Of a stretch of DNA of 64,000 bases, positions 16,204-24,243 are shown in pieces. This stretch comes from Mucilaginibacter rivuli (lineage in GTDB: Bacteria > Bacteroidota > Bacteroidia > Sphingobacteriales > Sphingobacteriaceae): assembly GCF_019391655.1 (NCBI RefSeq), contig NZ_JAHXPQ010000006.1, forward strand, positions 124,001 through 188,000, in the 5' to 3' direction. The notes below the pieces were generated by a model. It was not told the origin of the DNA. It was given only the letters and a program-made list of their open reading frames with translations, and did not search any database. Numbering within the stretch: position 1 is the first letter of the stretch; every line of letters starts with the position of its first letter. A program made the position numbers and the translations under genes.

Positions 16204-16224
16204 TTCGAATATCTCTTTCTCCGC
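16204..16224 (+). repeat. Right direct repeat (attR-like), tRNA-Ser 3' fragment
   Basis: It matches 6553-6573 at 20 of 21 positions. Nothing upstream of it resembles the rest of a tRNA, so it is an isolated 3' fragment and not a second tRNA gene. Confidence 0.75.
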
Positions 16225-16234
16225 GAAAAGCGAT

Positions 16235-16258
16235 TAAGCCTGACAGTTGTCAGGCTTA
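16235..16258 (+). terminator. Hairpin after the tRNA fragment, possible displaced tRNA terminator
   Basis: TAAGCCTGAC (16235-16244) pairs perfectly with GTCAGGCTTA (16249-16258) around loop AGTT. There is no long T-run, so termination strength is uncertain. It begins 11 bp after the tRNA-Ser fragment, the place where the original tRNA terminator would lie before an insertion. Confidence 0.5.
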
Positions 16259-16440
16259 GCTGTTTAGAATAAGGTATAACTGTGATTTAAGGTGTTCTAA
16301 ATCTCATAAAATTATAAGATCGCTCCACACACAAAAGCATTCGGCATTTGTTCCTTTCCCGATGCCCCGATAATACATATACACTATACCAGGCGAATAG
16401 CGTTTGTCAGCTTTTCAAGTATCTATTGCTGAGATTTTAA

Positions 16441-17439
16441 TCATTTAATTTTTATCACCACTTTTCCTTTTGCATGGCCGCTTTCAACATATGCCATCGC
16501 TTCTTTGATGGCCTCGAATGGGAAAACTTTATCTATAACCGGTCTTATAGTACCCGAATTTATAAGAGCGGTAATTTCCTTTAACTGATCTCCGTTTGCC
16601 CTCATAAACAGGAAGGAAAAATACACTTTAAGCCCTTTTGCTTTCTTCCGTACGCCAAAGCTTAACAGGCGCATAATTAATTTTACGAACCAGGGCGCTT
16701 CAATCTCTTCTGCAAAATCAGGGTCAGGCGGGCCGGAGACCGAGATGAGTTTTCCGCCGGGTTTTAATACCCGCAGCGATTTTTCGAGCGTCTTTCCGTC
16801 CTGACTATGTAAAACCAGGTCATAACCGTGCAGTACTTTCTCAAAGTCATCTTTTTTGTAATCAATAACAACATCAGCGCCAAGGCTTTTCACTAACTCA
16901 ATGTTGACTGCGCTTGTAGTTGTAGCCACAGTTGCGCCCAAATGTTTAGCCAGCTGAATGGCAAATGTGCCCACACCACCTGAGCCTGCCTGGATGAATA
17001 CTTTCTGTCCTTTCTTCAGTCTCCCTTTTTCAATCAGGGCCTGCCAGGCGGTTAGGCCCACCAGGGGGATGGATGCCGCTGCTTCCATACTCAGTTGTTT
17101 AGGTTTAAGCGCCGCATCCGTTTCCTTAACAGCAATCAAATCCGCGAATGTTCCAATCCGGTGATCTGCCGGACGCGCGTAAACCTCGTCGCCAACCTTA
17201 AATTGTTTCACCCGGGCTCCAATCTTGGTTACAACACCAGCTACGTCATGTCCTAAAACAAAGGGTGTTTTATATGGCAAAATAATTTTGAACTCCCCGT
17301 TTCTGATTTTAGAATCCAGCAGGTTGATGCCGGCAGCATGTACTTCTACCAGCACTTCGTCTGCTTGAAGTTCAGGAACGGGCATTTGCCCAATGTAGCC
17401 ACCATCTTTTTTATACTTGTCTATAATAAATGCTTTCAT
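16441..17439 (-). CDS. NADP-dependent MDR oxidoreductase (quinone-reductase type)
   Basis: A 332-aa zinc-independent medium-chain dehydrogenase/reductase that likely reduces an alpha,beta-unsaturated carbonyl or a quinone with NADPH. The N-terminal GroES-like domain contains AAGINLLDSKIRNGEFK and VLGHDVAGVVTKIG; the Rossmann part carries VFIQAGSGGVGTFAIQLAKHLGATV (about residues 145-170). The structural and catalytic zinc ligands of alcohol dehydrogenases are missing, as expected for this branch. It is 11 bp after the SDR gene in a TetR-SDR-MDR set, typical of a small electrophile- or aldehyde-response operon. The substrate is unknown. Confidence 0.9.
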   Translation of the reverse strand: MKAFIIDKYKKDGGYIGQMPVPELQADEVLVEVHAAGINLLDSKIRNGEFKIILPYKTPFVLGHDVAGVVTKIGARVKQFKVGDEVYARPADHRIGTFADLIAVKETDAALKPKQLSMEAAASIPLVGLTAWQALIEKGRLKKGQKVFIQAGSGGVGTFAIQLAKHLGATVATTTSAVNIELVKSLGADVVIDYKKDDFEKVLHGYDLVLHSQDGKTLEKSLRVLKPGGKLISVSGPPDPDFAEEIEAPWFVKLIMRLLSFGVRKKAKGLKVYFSFLFMRANGDQLKEITALINSGTIRPVIDKVFPFEAIKEAMAYVESGHAKGKVVIKIK

Positions 17440-17450
17440 TTTTTAAATTT

Positions 17451-18217
17451 TTACGAGGCTATTACTTTGTAACTTTTCTTAGGATTAGCCAGGTCAAAAG
17501 TCAGTTTGGGAAAAAGTCGGTTGAGTATATACACTGCTTTGGCATCACCTATACGGATAGTAAGCTGATCTTTTTTAAGGCCTGCAATAAAGGCTTTCAC
17601 CATATCTGCCGTGGTCATTTTTTTGCCGTTCATAGCAGTTGTCATTTCTGTGGCAACAAGCGGCGGTAAAAGTTCAAAAACCTTTGTGCTGCTGTTCAAA
17701 ATTTGCAGGTGCTTTCTAAGCGCTTTGGTGTAAAACTGCAATGCTACTTTGGAGGCGGCGTAAGTGGCTTCCAACAATGACGGAACATAACTCAATAATG
17801 ATGTAGTATTGATGATCGCGCTTTCCTTCCTTGATTTAAGCATATCGATGAAAAGGTTGTTAAGCCGAATCACTGCCAGGTAATTAACGTTTATTTCGTA
17901 CGCCGCATCTTCAAAATGCTGATCGTTTGCTGTTCCGAGGTTGATCGGGGCAGTTAACACTCCTGCGTTATTATATAAAATATCTATACCGCCCAGTTGC
18001 TGTACCTGGTTGAAAAGCTTTTGCGCATCAACGGCATCTGATACATCACTTTTAATGACTGTAATTGCCGGATACAGCTTTCTGGCTTCATCTAATTTTT
18101 TCTGGTTTCTGCCGGTGATGATCACGCTGGCGCCATTGGCTAAAAATTGTTTGCTGCTTCCAGCCCGATACCTGATGCACCGCCTGTGATCAATATCGTT
18201 TTTCCGTTTAATTGCAT
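17451..18217 (-). pseudogene. Short-chain dehydrogenase/reductase with a 1-nt frameshift
   Basis: The natural start is the ATG at 18217-18215 (MQLNGKTILITGGASGIGLE), which supplies the Rossmann TGxxxGIG motif. That frame hits TAG at 18142-18140 after 25 codons. Restoring one T in the T5 run (plus-strand A-run 18142-18146) rejoins the main frame with the expected family sequence NNFLANGASVIITGRNQKKL. The rest is intact: NNAG (in DILYNNAGVL), catalytic Ser in INTTSLLSY and YxxxK (YAASK), ending at 17451. The downstream piece could start at GTG 18125 but would lack the cofactor motif. A real inactivation, phase variation at the homopolymer and a sequencing error are all possible. Confidence 0.8.
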
Positions 18218-18234
18218 GGTTCTATTTTTTTTAG

Positions 18235-18249
18235 ACTTTTTAGTATATT
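18235..18249. promoter_or_regulatory. Third copy of the TetR-box 15-mer, upstream of the SDR gene
   Basis: ACTTTTTAGTATATT is identical to the right arm of the inverted repeat at 18877-18918. It lies between the TetR stop and the SDR start, 18 bp before the ATG at 18217. It suggests a second control point inside the operon. Confidence 0.55.
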
Positions 18250-18263
18250 TTATATTAAAAAAA

Positions 18264-18854
18264 TTAGAGTGAGTAACTCTCCAATTCTGCTTTAAGACTC
18301 CTGAGCAAACCAGCCATCGGTTGTGCAGTATTCATCGCCTTGCACATCACAACCGCACCTTCAACCGCAGCCACCGCTTTGAACGCGTAAACAGCCGGGT
18401 CAAGCTTGTCAGAAAACTCCCCGTCGGCAATGCCTTTATTTAAAATGCTAACAAACAATTCCTGTCCATGCCTGATAACACCGGCTATCTTTTGTTTAAC
18501 AGCCGGAAAGTTATCGTCTGATTCTACCGCGATGTTAAATACAGGACATCCGCCTTTAAGGTAAGTATTAAGAGGATCCTTATAAAAATCGAGAAAGGCG
18601 AATACTTTAGCCTTAGCTGTTTTACCCTGGCTAATGGTTAGTAACATTTTTTCGCCGTTAGTATTTAGCATAAAATCAACAACCTGCAGGGCCAGATCTT
18701 CCTTGCCTTCAAAATGACCGTAAAGACATCCTTTGGTCAGTTTTGTGGCGGCAAGCACGTCGTCTATATTTGCGCCTGATATCCCTTTCTGATTAAAGAT
18801 GGGGGCCGCTGTTTCCAGGATAAATTGTTTTGTTCTTTCCGCTTTGCTAAGCAT
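18264..18854 (-). CDS. TetR/AcrR-family transcriptional repressor
   Basis: A 196-aa regulator from the ATG at 18854. An upstream in-frame ATG at 18875 lies within the promoter, between the -7 box and the inferred transcription start, so it is not used. The N-terminal helix-turn-helix spans about residues 5-55 (FNQKGISGANIDDVLAATKLTKGCLYGHF, with KGxLYxHF as the TetR signature). The C-terminal ligand domain belongs to a TetR_C branch and contains Cys residues near CPVF and MCKAM. It precedes the SDR and MDR genes in the same direction. Flanking copies of one box argue for autoregulation and control of the downstream reductases in response to an unknown ligand. Confidence 0.9.
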   Translation of the reverse strand: MLSKAERTKQFILETAAPIFNQKGISGANIDDVLAATKLTKGCLYGHFEGKEDLALQVVDFMLNTNGEKMLLTISQGKTAKAKVFAFLDFYKDPLNTYLKGGCPVFNIAVESDDNFPAVKQKIAGVIRHGQELFVSILNKGIADGEFSDKLDPAVYAFKAVAAVEGAVVMCKAMNTAQPMAGLLRSLKAELESYSL

Positions 18855-18872
18855 ATCAATAAAGTTTTGAAG

Positions 18873-18880
18873 CAAAAATA
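18873..18880 (-). promoter_or_regulatory. -7 promoter element of the TetR gene
   Basis: Minus-strand TATTTTTG matches TAnnTTTG. It overlaps the left arm of the inverted repeat at 18877-18918, so repressor binding would block RNA polymerase. The predicted start of transcription is near 18866. Confidence 0.5.
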
Positions 18881-18918
18881 TACTAAAAAGTTTATTTTAA
18901 AATACTTTTTAGTATATT
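18877..18918. promoter_or_regulatory. TetR operator: perfect inverted repeat with 15-bp arms
   Basis: AATATACTAAAAAGT (18877-18891) and its exact reverse complement (18904-18918) are separated by 12 bp. Each arm also contains its own ACT-N4-AGT dyad, so two repressor dimers could bind side by side about 27 bp apart. Confidence 0.65.
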
Positions 18919-19104
18919 ATATTCTTTATGATATGAAGATGACAATCAGCTCTATACGCGATAGTTCTTTCCGTCGAGGTTACTCGCTATATTTATATAA
19001 TTTAGAGTTATCGTACATAAACACCGAAGAAGTGCCATTTTCTTTATTAAGCCAAATACTTTCCCATTCATCGTAATTAATAATTTATTAGTGCGAAACA
19101 TTCA

Positions 19105-19140
19105 TAAAAATAGCTGATCCACAAAACGTGAACCAGCTAT
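19105..19140 (-). terminator. Terminator of the SusCD operon
   Basis: On the minus strand an imperfect stem ATAGCTGGTTCAC / GTGGATCAGCTAT around a TTTT-type loop runs into a T-run (19110-19106). It lies about 40 bp after the stop of the last SusD gene. Confidence 0.75.
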
Positions 19141-19182
19141 CGGTCAATTATATTATGATAGGGAGTTAAGTTATCAAGCTGT

Positions 19183-21000
19183 TTACCAGCCCGGATTTTG
19201 GATCATGGCCGGCATTTTACGGATCTCATCATCCATAATCGGCAACAGGTACATTTCGGGCCTGAATACGTGCTGGCGGATATTATCTTCTATCTGATAG
19301 GTAAATGTCAAACCTACACCCGTAGTTAATGATCCGGCAGAGCCAACGCGGATGGGGTGCATTACTTTGTTATATCCGTTAGGGCCGCCATTGTAAAGCG
19401 TCATGGCTATTTTCCATCTCCTGATATCATGCCAGCGCTGGTCTTCGTAAGCTAACTCAATATGGCGTTCGTTTTGAATAAACGCGCGCATCTCGTCCTG
19501 GGTCATGTTTGCTTTCATACCGTAATTACCATCAGTACCCGGCAAAATACCAGCCCTGTCTCTTATCAGCCTCAGGTTCGGGTAAGCTAAGTCAGGTTGC
19601 CCGGTTTCGTTAATCGCCTCGGCATAATTTAACAGTATTTCGGCATAACGCATCAACGGCCAGCTTCTTGCAGGGCTTGCGCCAACACTATTTGTAACCG
19701 TGCTATCACACATTTTGCGGCAAAAATACCCGGTATTACCACCTGACGAAAATGCATCGCCATTTGACCCTGTGCCTGTAAACGTCCAAACAAAATCCTG
19801 AATGTTGGCATTACTTTGATACTTGGCACCATTGAACATAACCGTATAATTCATTCTCGGATCGCGGTTAATGTAAGGATTGCTTGCTACATAACCAGAG
19901 GCAGGATCGGTAATGGCTTTACCGTTGCGCATAGGAAAAGCATCAACCATGTTTTGAGTTGGTCTTGAATAATTTGATCCGCCCCTTGTTCCCGGAAGGT
20001 AATAAGACTCGAAATCTTTGTTAACCGGCCTCGACACGGCGAATATATATTCGTTATTGGTTCTCGATAAAAATAAATTATAGAATCCAAGGCCTGGTTT
20101 TGTGTTATCAACGTTTAATGAATAGTAATTACTGTTGATCACCGCCAAAGCAGCATCAGCTGCGGCCTGCCAACGGGCAACACTGTAAGTTGGATAGCTC
20201 ACAACGGCCTTTTGTTGGGCGGTAGCCGTAGCGAGTGCCCCACCATTAAATAATGGGCTGGCAGCGTACAGCAACAAGCGCGATTTAAGGCCCATTGCAG
20301 TACCTTTAGTTACCCGTTGATAGTCAAGATCCTGATAGCCCCCTTGCGGGTAAGTTGCACCGGGTATAGGGAGCAATGCGGCGGCGGCATCCAGTTCTGC
20401 AGATAAATAGGCTACAAATTCAGCGAAATTTTGCCTTGGCAGGTTTATAAAATCACTTATGCCATAAACCTTATCGCCCACGTTAGGAACACCACCGTAA
20501 ACGATAAGTAACTGCATGTAATACCAGGCCCTCAAACACCTTGCCTCACCCCTTATCCTGTTTTTTGTTCCGGTTGATAATGGCGATTTGTCAATATCCT
20601 GCAATAGTAAATTACACCTGCGGATGTTTTTGTAAGGAGTAGCCCAAATATCGGTGGCTTTGGGGCTTGCCCCATAGTTGGCTGCCGAAAAAGTACCCTG
20701 GTAAAACATTACCGAAGGGCGCGTAGCCGAGCTTAGCGAATACTCCGCGTCGTCGGCAGAGGTTTCCCAATTACCGTGTGTTTCCCATCTTCTTTTATTG
20801 AATGAAAAACCGATACCTGCATAATCTGTATTACCGTAAGTACCCTCGGCATATATACCATTCAAAAATTGTATGGTACGTAAACTATCGGTAAATACCG
20901 CGGTCTCATCTAAAGCCGAGGTTTTATTATCAAGAGAGCTTGTCTTGGAGCATGACGCGAAAACCGCGCAAACACCTAAGATTAGTAATAACTTCTTCAT
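19183..21000 (-). CDS. SusD/RagB-family glycan-binding lipoprotein
   Basis: A surface lipoprotein that caps its SusC partner and delivers oligosaccharides to it. The signal MKKLLLILGVCAVFASCS gives a lipidated Cys at about 17. SusD-like N-terminal TPR-type helices occupy about residues 20-260 (ARCLRAWYYMQLLIVYGGVPNVGD is the family core), and the C-terminal RagB part carries WPLMRYAEILLNYAEAINETGQ and RHIELAYEDQRWHDIRRWK. At 605 aa it is slightly long but normal. It is the last gene of a four-gene SusC-SusD-SusC-SusD run, 47 bp after the SusC gene. Confidence 0.95.
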   Translation of the reverse strand: MKKLLLILGVCAVFASCSKTSSLDNKTSALDETAVFTDSLRTIQFLNGIYAEGTYGNTDYAGIGFSFNKRRWETHGNWETSADDAEYSLSSATRPSVMFYQGTFSAANYGASPKATDIWATPYKNIRRCNLLLQDIDKSPLSTGTKNRIRGEARCLRAWYYMQLLIVYGGVPNVGDKVYGISDFINLPRQNFAEFVAYLSAELDAAAALLPIPGATYPQGGYQDLDYQRVTKGTAMGLKSRLLLYAASPLFNGGALATATAQQKAVVSYPTYSVARWQAAADAALAVINSNYYSLNVDNTKPGLGFYNLFLSRTNNEYIFAVSRPVNKDFESYYLPGTRGGSNYSRPTQNMVDAFPMRNGKAITDPASGYVASNPYINRDPRMNYTVMFNGAKYQSNANIQDFVWTFTGTGSNGDAFSSGGNTGYFCRKMCDSTVTNSVGASPARSWPLMRYAEILLNYAEAINETGQPDLAYPNLRLIRDRAGILPGTDGNYGMKANMTQDEMRAFIQNERHIELAYEDQRWHDIRRWKIAMTLYNGGPNGYNKVMHPIRVGSAGSLTTGVGLTFTYQIEDNIRQHVFRPEMYLLPIMDDEIRKMPAMIQNPGW

Positions 21001-21047
21001 TTTATTAAGTTTTTAAGTACGTAGGTACTTTGTTAATTTATCTGTTA

Positions 21048-24000
21048 TTAAAATGTTGCGCTAACACCAAAATTAAACATGCGTTGCGGCGGGTAATTGG
21101 TTCTGTCGGTACCGCTCGATCCGGTTGATCCCTGGTTAATTTCGGGATCAAGCTGATAAAGTGAACTTAACTTGGTCCAGGTATACAGGTTATAACCATT
21201 AGAATACACCTTTATATCTTTCATTTTTAATTTCGCAACCCAGGCTTTAGGTAGTGTATAGCCTATCTCGGCTGTTTTGAGGCGAATATAATCTCCGGGA
21301 ATAAGCCAGAAAGTTGAAGGGTACGCCCGTGAATCGCTAATACCCGGAATGAACGACAATAGCGGGAATTTGGCGTCGTCGCCAATAGCAGGCGTCCAGG
21401 CCTGTTGGTGGATAGCCTGGAAGTTTGCACCAACAGGTTGAATGGCTTCTGCAAGGCCGCGCACATTAAACCCTCTCGAGCCCTGGAAGAATACACCAAT
21501 ATTGAAATTCTTATAGCGGATACCCAGGTTCAAACCACCAGTTGTGTTTGGCACATTCGGGTCGCCCTGCACTTTTGAATCAAAACCATCAATAATGCCA
21601 TCATTGTTTAAGTCAGCATATTTTAAGTCTCCGGGACGAGGAGGCGCACCAGCTGGCTTAGGACTGGCAGCAATATCGGCTGCGTCTTTATAAAATCCTA
21701 TCCAGGTATAAACACGTTGTGTATTGATGGCATTGCCGGTGTAGGCCTGGTAGCTATTTTGGTAAGAAGGCTCATCAGCAAACACGATCTTATTTTTGGC
21801 GATCGAATAGGTACCTTTCACATTAAAGCTAAGGTCCTTACCTACTTTGCCATTATAGCTCAGCTCAACTTCCACACCTTTGTTATTTACTTTTCCAAGG
21901 TTAACCGGCGGCAGGCTTTGCCCGAACACCAATGATACTGAACCGAAACGCGGATCAGTTTTACCACTTCTGTCGGTCAGGATATCGAACCTGTTATTGT
22001 CAAAGTAATCAACCGTTGCCGATAGTTTATCTTTAAAGAAACCCATTTCGATACCAAGGTCAAGTTTTCTTTCTTTTTCCCAACTCACCTCGAGGTTACC
22101 TAAGGTGCCTTCGTAAATGCCATTAGCGGCGTTGGCGCTAGGGTTACCAAAGAATACCTGGTTACCTCCAGAGCCATACGTTTGTTGATAATAATAGGTA
22201 AAACTGCCTAATTTATCATTACCCACAAGCCCGTATGAACCTCTTAATTTTAAGCGGTTGATAAAGTTGACATGATTTTTAAAGAAGCCCTCTTCGCTTA
22301 CATTCCATCCTGCTGAAACAGCCGGGAAGAAACCGTAGCGATGATCGGCAGAAAAGCGATCGGATCCGTTTATAGCACCATTAAACTCGAGCAGGTATTT
22401 TTGGCGATAATTATAGGCGAACCTTCCAACATAACTTTTGAAGATACTTGGAATAAAATTATAGGTAGCATCTCCACTATTCCTGGTGTCTGATTGCTGC
22501 AGGTACAAGGCAAGGGCTGTAATGTGATGGTACCCAAAGCCGCGGTCGTAATTTAATGCTGCCTGGGTGGTCAGTATCCTGATGGTGCTGCCATTTCCCG
22601 ATCCCCTGATCAACCTGCGCACCCTGAAGGTGTTTGCGCTACGTGGCGAATATGTATTGGCTACAGGATCATAAATATATGAAGGAAATTCGCCGCCAGA
22701 CATGGTAAGCGTTGGATTATTATATTGAGAGGCGTAAGATAAGGTACCTTTTAATGAAAGACCTTCGGTAATAAAATCAAGCTTTTGATTGGCCGTAGTA
22801 GCCAGGTTCATGTTATTTTCAAAAGTCCTGGTATAACCCAGATAGGTTAACCTTCCTACAATATTATTCGCATCATAAACCGTACCACCGGTGCCGGGGC
22901 TACGGGCCCATTGGCTATAGCCTAATGATCCGTCGGGATTATAGATCGGGTACGCCCATGGAGCAAGCGTCCAGATGCTTCCATAATCAGCCAATACATC
23001 ATTCCAGCCATTGGGGCTGCCTACCTGTGGTACATTAATGGTACTGATATTACCCGAAAGATCAACCTTAAGATCGGTAGTCCGGGTTATTTTCATATCC
23101 AGGTTGGAGCGGTAGTTATAACGATCACTAAAATAATTGTTATTTACCCCTACCGCGCTGCCAAAATCATTCACCATACCATCCTGATGAAGATAACCGG
23201 CTGATACGAAGTATTTCACACTTTCTGTACCACCTGATACATCGAAGTTACCGCGGTACTGACTCGCGAATTTTTTAAACAGCACGCTTTTCCAATCCAC
23301 ATCCGGGTGTCCGTAAGGGTCAGTGTGATCACGGTATGCTGCCAGATCGGCATCACTAAACTGAGGTGCCTGCCCGTCATTTTTGCGGCCCTGGTTGTAT
23401 AATGTTGCGGCATCAAACGAATTTAAAAAAGTTGGGAATACGGTAGGCTGCGATAAGCTGGTCTCGCCACGGAAAGTGATCTGCGGCGGTCCTATCTTGC
23501 CCCGGCGTGTTGTTACTACGATAACACCGTTTGCCCCCCTAACCCCAAACACTGCGGTTGCGGCGGCGTCTTTTAATACCGATACCGACTCGATCTCATT
23601 GGCATCTAATCTCGAAAACTGATCTAATGTATATTCAATATCATCTACATAAATGGTTGGCGAGTTACTGCCCGTGTTATATGAACTCACCCCACGGATA
23701 TAAAAGGTTGCACCATCTGCACCGGGACGACCCGAAGTTTGCTGTGAAAAGAAACCCGGAACTTTCCCGGCCATGGTATTCTGGATAGCCGCTGTAGGGT
23801 TTGACCGCAGTTCTTCCCCCGAAACCGAACTTATGGCACCTGTTGCAGTAATTTTCTTTTGTTTGCCGTAACCAACAACAACAACCTCATTAAGGCTTTG
23901 CGAAGATTCCTTTAACTTGATGTCAACGGTTCGCCTGTTGCCCAGGTTAACTTCCTGGCTTTTAAAACCGATCATGGTAAAAACCAAAATATGTTTGGTG

Positions 24001-24197
24001 CCCTTAAGCATTAAGGTAAACCGACCGGAAGCATTTGCCGCCGTAGCATTTGTTGTACCTTGTTCGGTAATGAGCGCTCCCGGCAGAGCGGCTCCGGTAG
24101 TGTCTGAAACGGTCCCTGTAACTTGTATGCTTTGAGCCATCAGCCTAACACTACTCAGGCAACAGATGGTCAGAACCAGGTATAATATCTTTTTCAT
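21048..24197 (-). CDS. SusC/RagA-family TonB-dependent transporter
   Basis: A 1049-aa outer-membrane importer of oligosaccharides. It has a signal peptide, a CarboxypepD_reg-like domain (about 22-95, VTGTVSDTTGAALPGALI), the SusC linker LNEVVVVGYGKQKK, a plug with LKDAAATAVFGVRGANGVIVVTTRRG (the SusC signature) and a 22-strand barrel ending in MFNFGVSATF with the terminal Phe. It pairs with the SusD gene 47 bp downstream. The enzymes in this locus suggest a galactose/glucuronate-rich ligand, which is inference. Confidence 0.96.
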   Translation of the reverse strand: MKKILYLVLTICCLSSVRLMAQSIQVTGTVSDTTGAALPGALITEQGTTNATAANASGRFTLMLKGTKHILVFTMIGFKSQEVNLGNRRTVDIKLKESSQSLNEVVVVGYGKQKKITATGAISSVSGEELRSNPTAAIQNTMAGKVPGFFSQQTSGRPGADGATFYIRGVSSYNTGSNSPTIYVDDIEYTLDQFSRLDANEIESVSVLKDAAATAVFGVRGANGVIVVTTRRGKIGPPQITFRGETSLSQPTVFPTFLNSFDAATLYNQGRKNDGQAPQFSDADLAAYRDHTDPYGHPDVDWKSVLFKKFASQYRGNFDVSGGTESVKYFVSAGYLHQDGMVNDFGSAVGVNNNYFSDRYNYRSNLDMKITRTTDLKVDLSGNISTINVPQVGSPNGWNDVLADYGSIWTLAPWAYPIYNPDGSLGYSQWARSPGTGGTVYDANNIVGRLTYLGYTRTFENNMNLATTANQKLDFITEGLSLKGTLSYASQYNNPTLTMSGGEFPSYIYDPVANTYSPRSANTFRVRRLIRGSGNGSTIRILTTQAALNYDRGFGYHHITALALYLQQSDTRNSGDATYNFIPSIFKSYVGRFAYNYRQKYLLEFNGAINGSDRFSADHRYGFFPAVSAGWNVSEEGFFKNHVNFINRLKLRGSYGLVGNDKLGSFTYYYQQTYGSGGNQVFFGNPSANAANGIYEGTLGNLEVSWEKERKLDLGIEMGFFKDKLSATVDYFDNNRFDILTDRSGKTDPRFGSVSLVFGQSLPPVNLGKVNNKGVEVELSYNGKVGKDLSFNVKGTYSIAKNKIVFADEPSYQNSYQAYTGNAINTQRVYTWIGFYKDAADIAASPKPAGAPPRPGDLKYADLNNDGIIDGFDSKVQGDPNVPNTTGGLNLGIRYKNFNIGVFFQGSRGFNVRGLAEAIQPVGANFQAIHQQAWTPAIGDDAKFPLLSFIPGISDSRAYPSTFWLIPGDYIRLKTAEIGYTLPKAWVAKLKMKDIKVYSNGYNLYTWTKLSSLYQLDPEINQGSTGSSGTDRTNYPPQRMFNFGVSATF

Positions 24198-24243
24198 TAT
24201 TTATTTTTTAAATAGGGATTATAAATTGTCCAAATCAATATGA

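Larger units (their letters stand above)
6553..16224. mobile_element. Putative genomic island at tRNA-Ser, no integrase seen
   Basis: The block is bounded by a 21-bp direct repeat (20 identical) of the tRNA-Ser T-loop to discriminator region, at 6553-6573 and 16204-16224, the classical footprint of tyrosine-recombinase integration into a tRNA gene. The interior holds a self-contained sensing and response module with its own regulator and sites. No integrase, transposase, relaxase or phage gene is visible inside, so the element is either a passenger that used a recombinase in trans, a decayed island, or a chance tRNA duplication. The boundaries are read from sequence; mobility is inference. 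Confidence 0.5.
16012..16440. other. Intergenic region holding the right island end
   Basis: This stretch of 429 bases has no convincing gene. It holds the upstream region of the kinase gene, an 11-bp palindrome ATGACCGTCAT at 16106-16116, the tRNA-Ser fragment at 16204-16224 and a hairpin at 16235-16258. The rest (16260-16440) is A/T-rich and I see nothing in it. Confidence 0.7.
18855..19182. other. Intergenic region between the TetR and SusD genes
   Basis: It holds the TetR promoter and operator (18873-18918) and the SusD terminator (19105-19140). Between them is A/T-rich DNA with a plus-strand 47-codon frame (18933-19076) and a minus-strand 35-codon frame with no ATG (18980-19084, containing YDEWESIWLN). 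Neither is a convincing gene; the second could be a degraded remnant. Confidence 0.6.

Noticed and set aside
18933..19076. 47-codon plus-strand frame after the TetR promoter
   Set aside because: No family features, no promoter; the minus-strand frame there (18980-19084) has no ATG and might be a remnant, which is not enough to call a gene.
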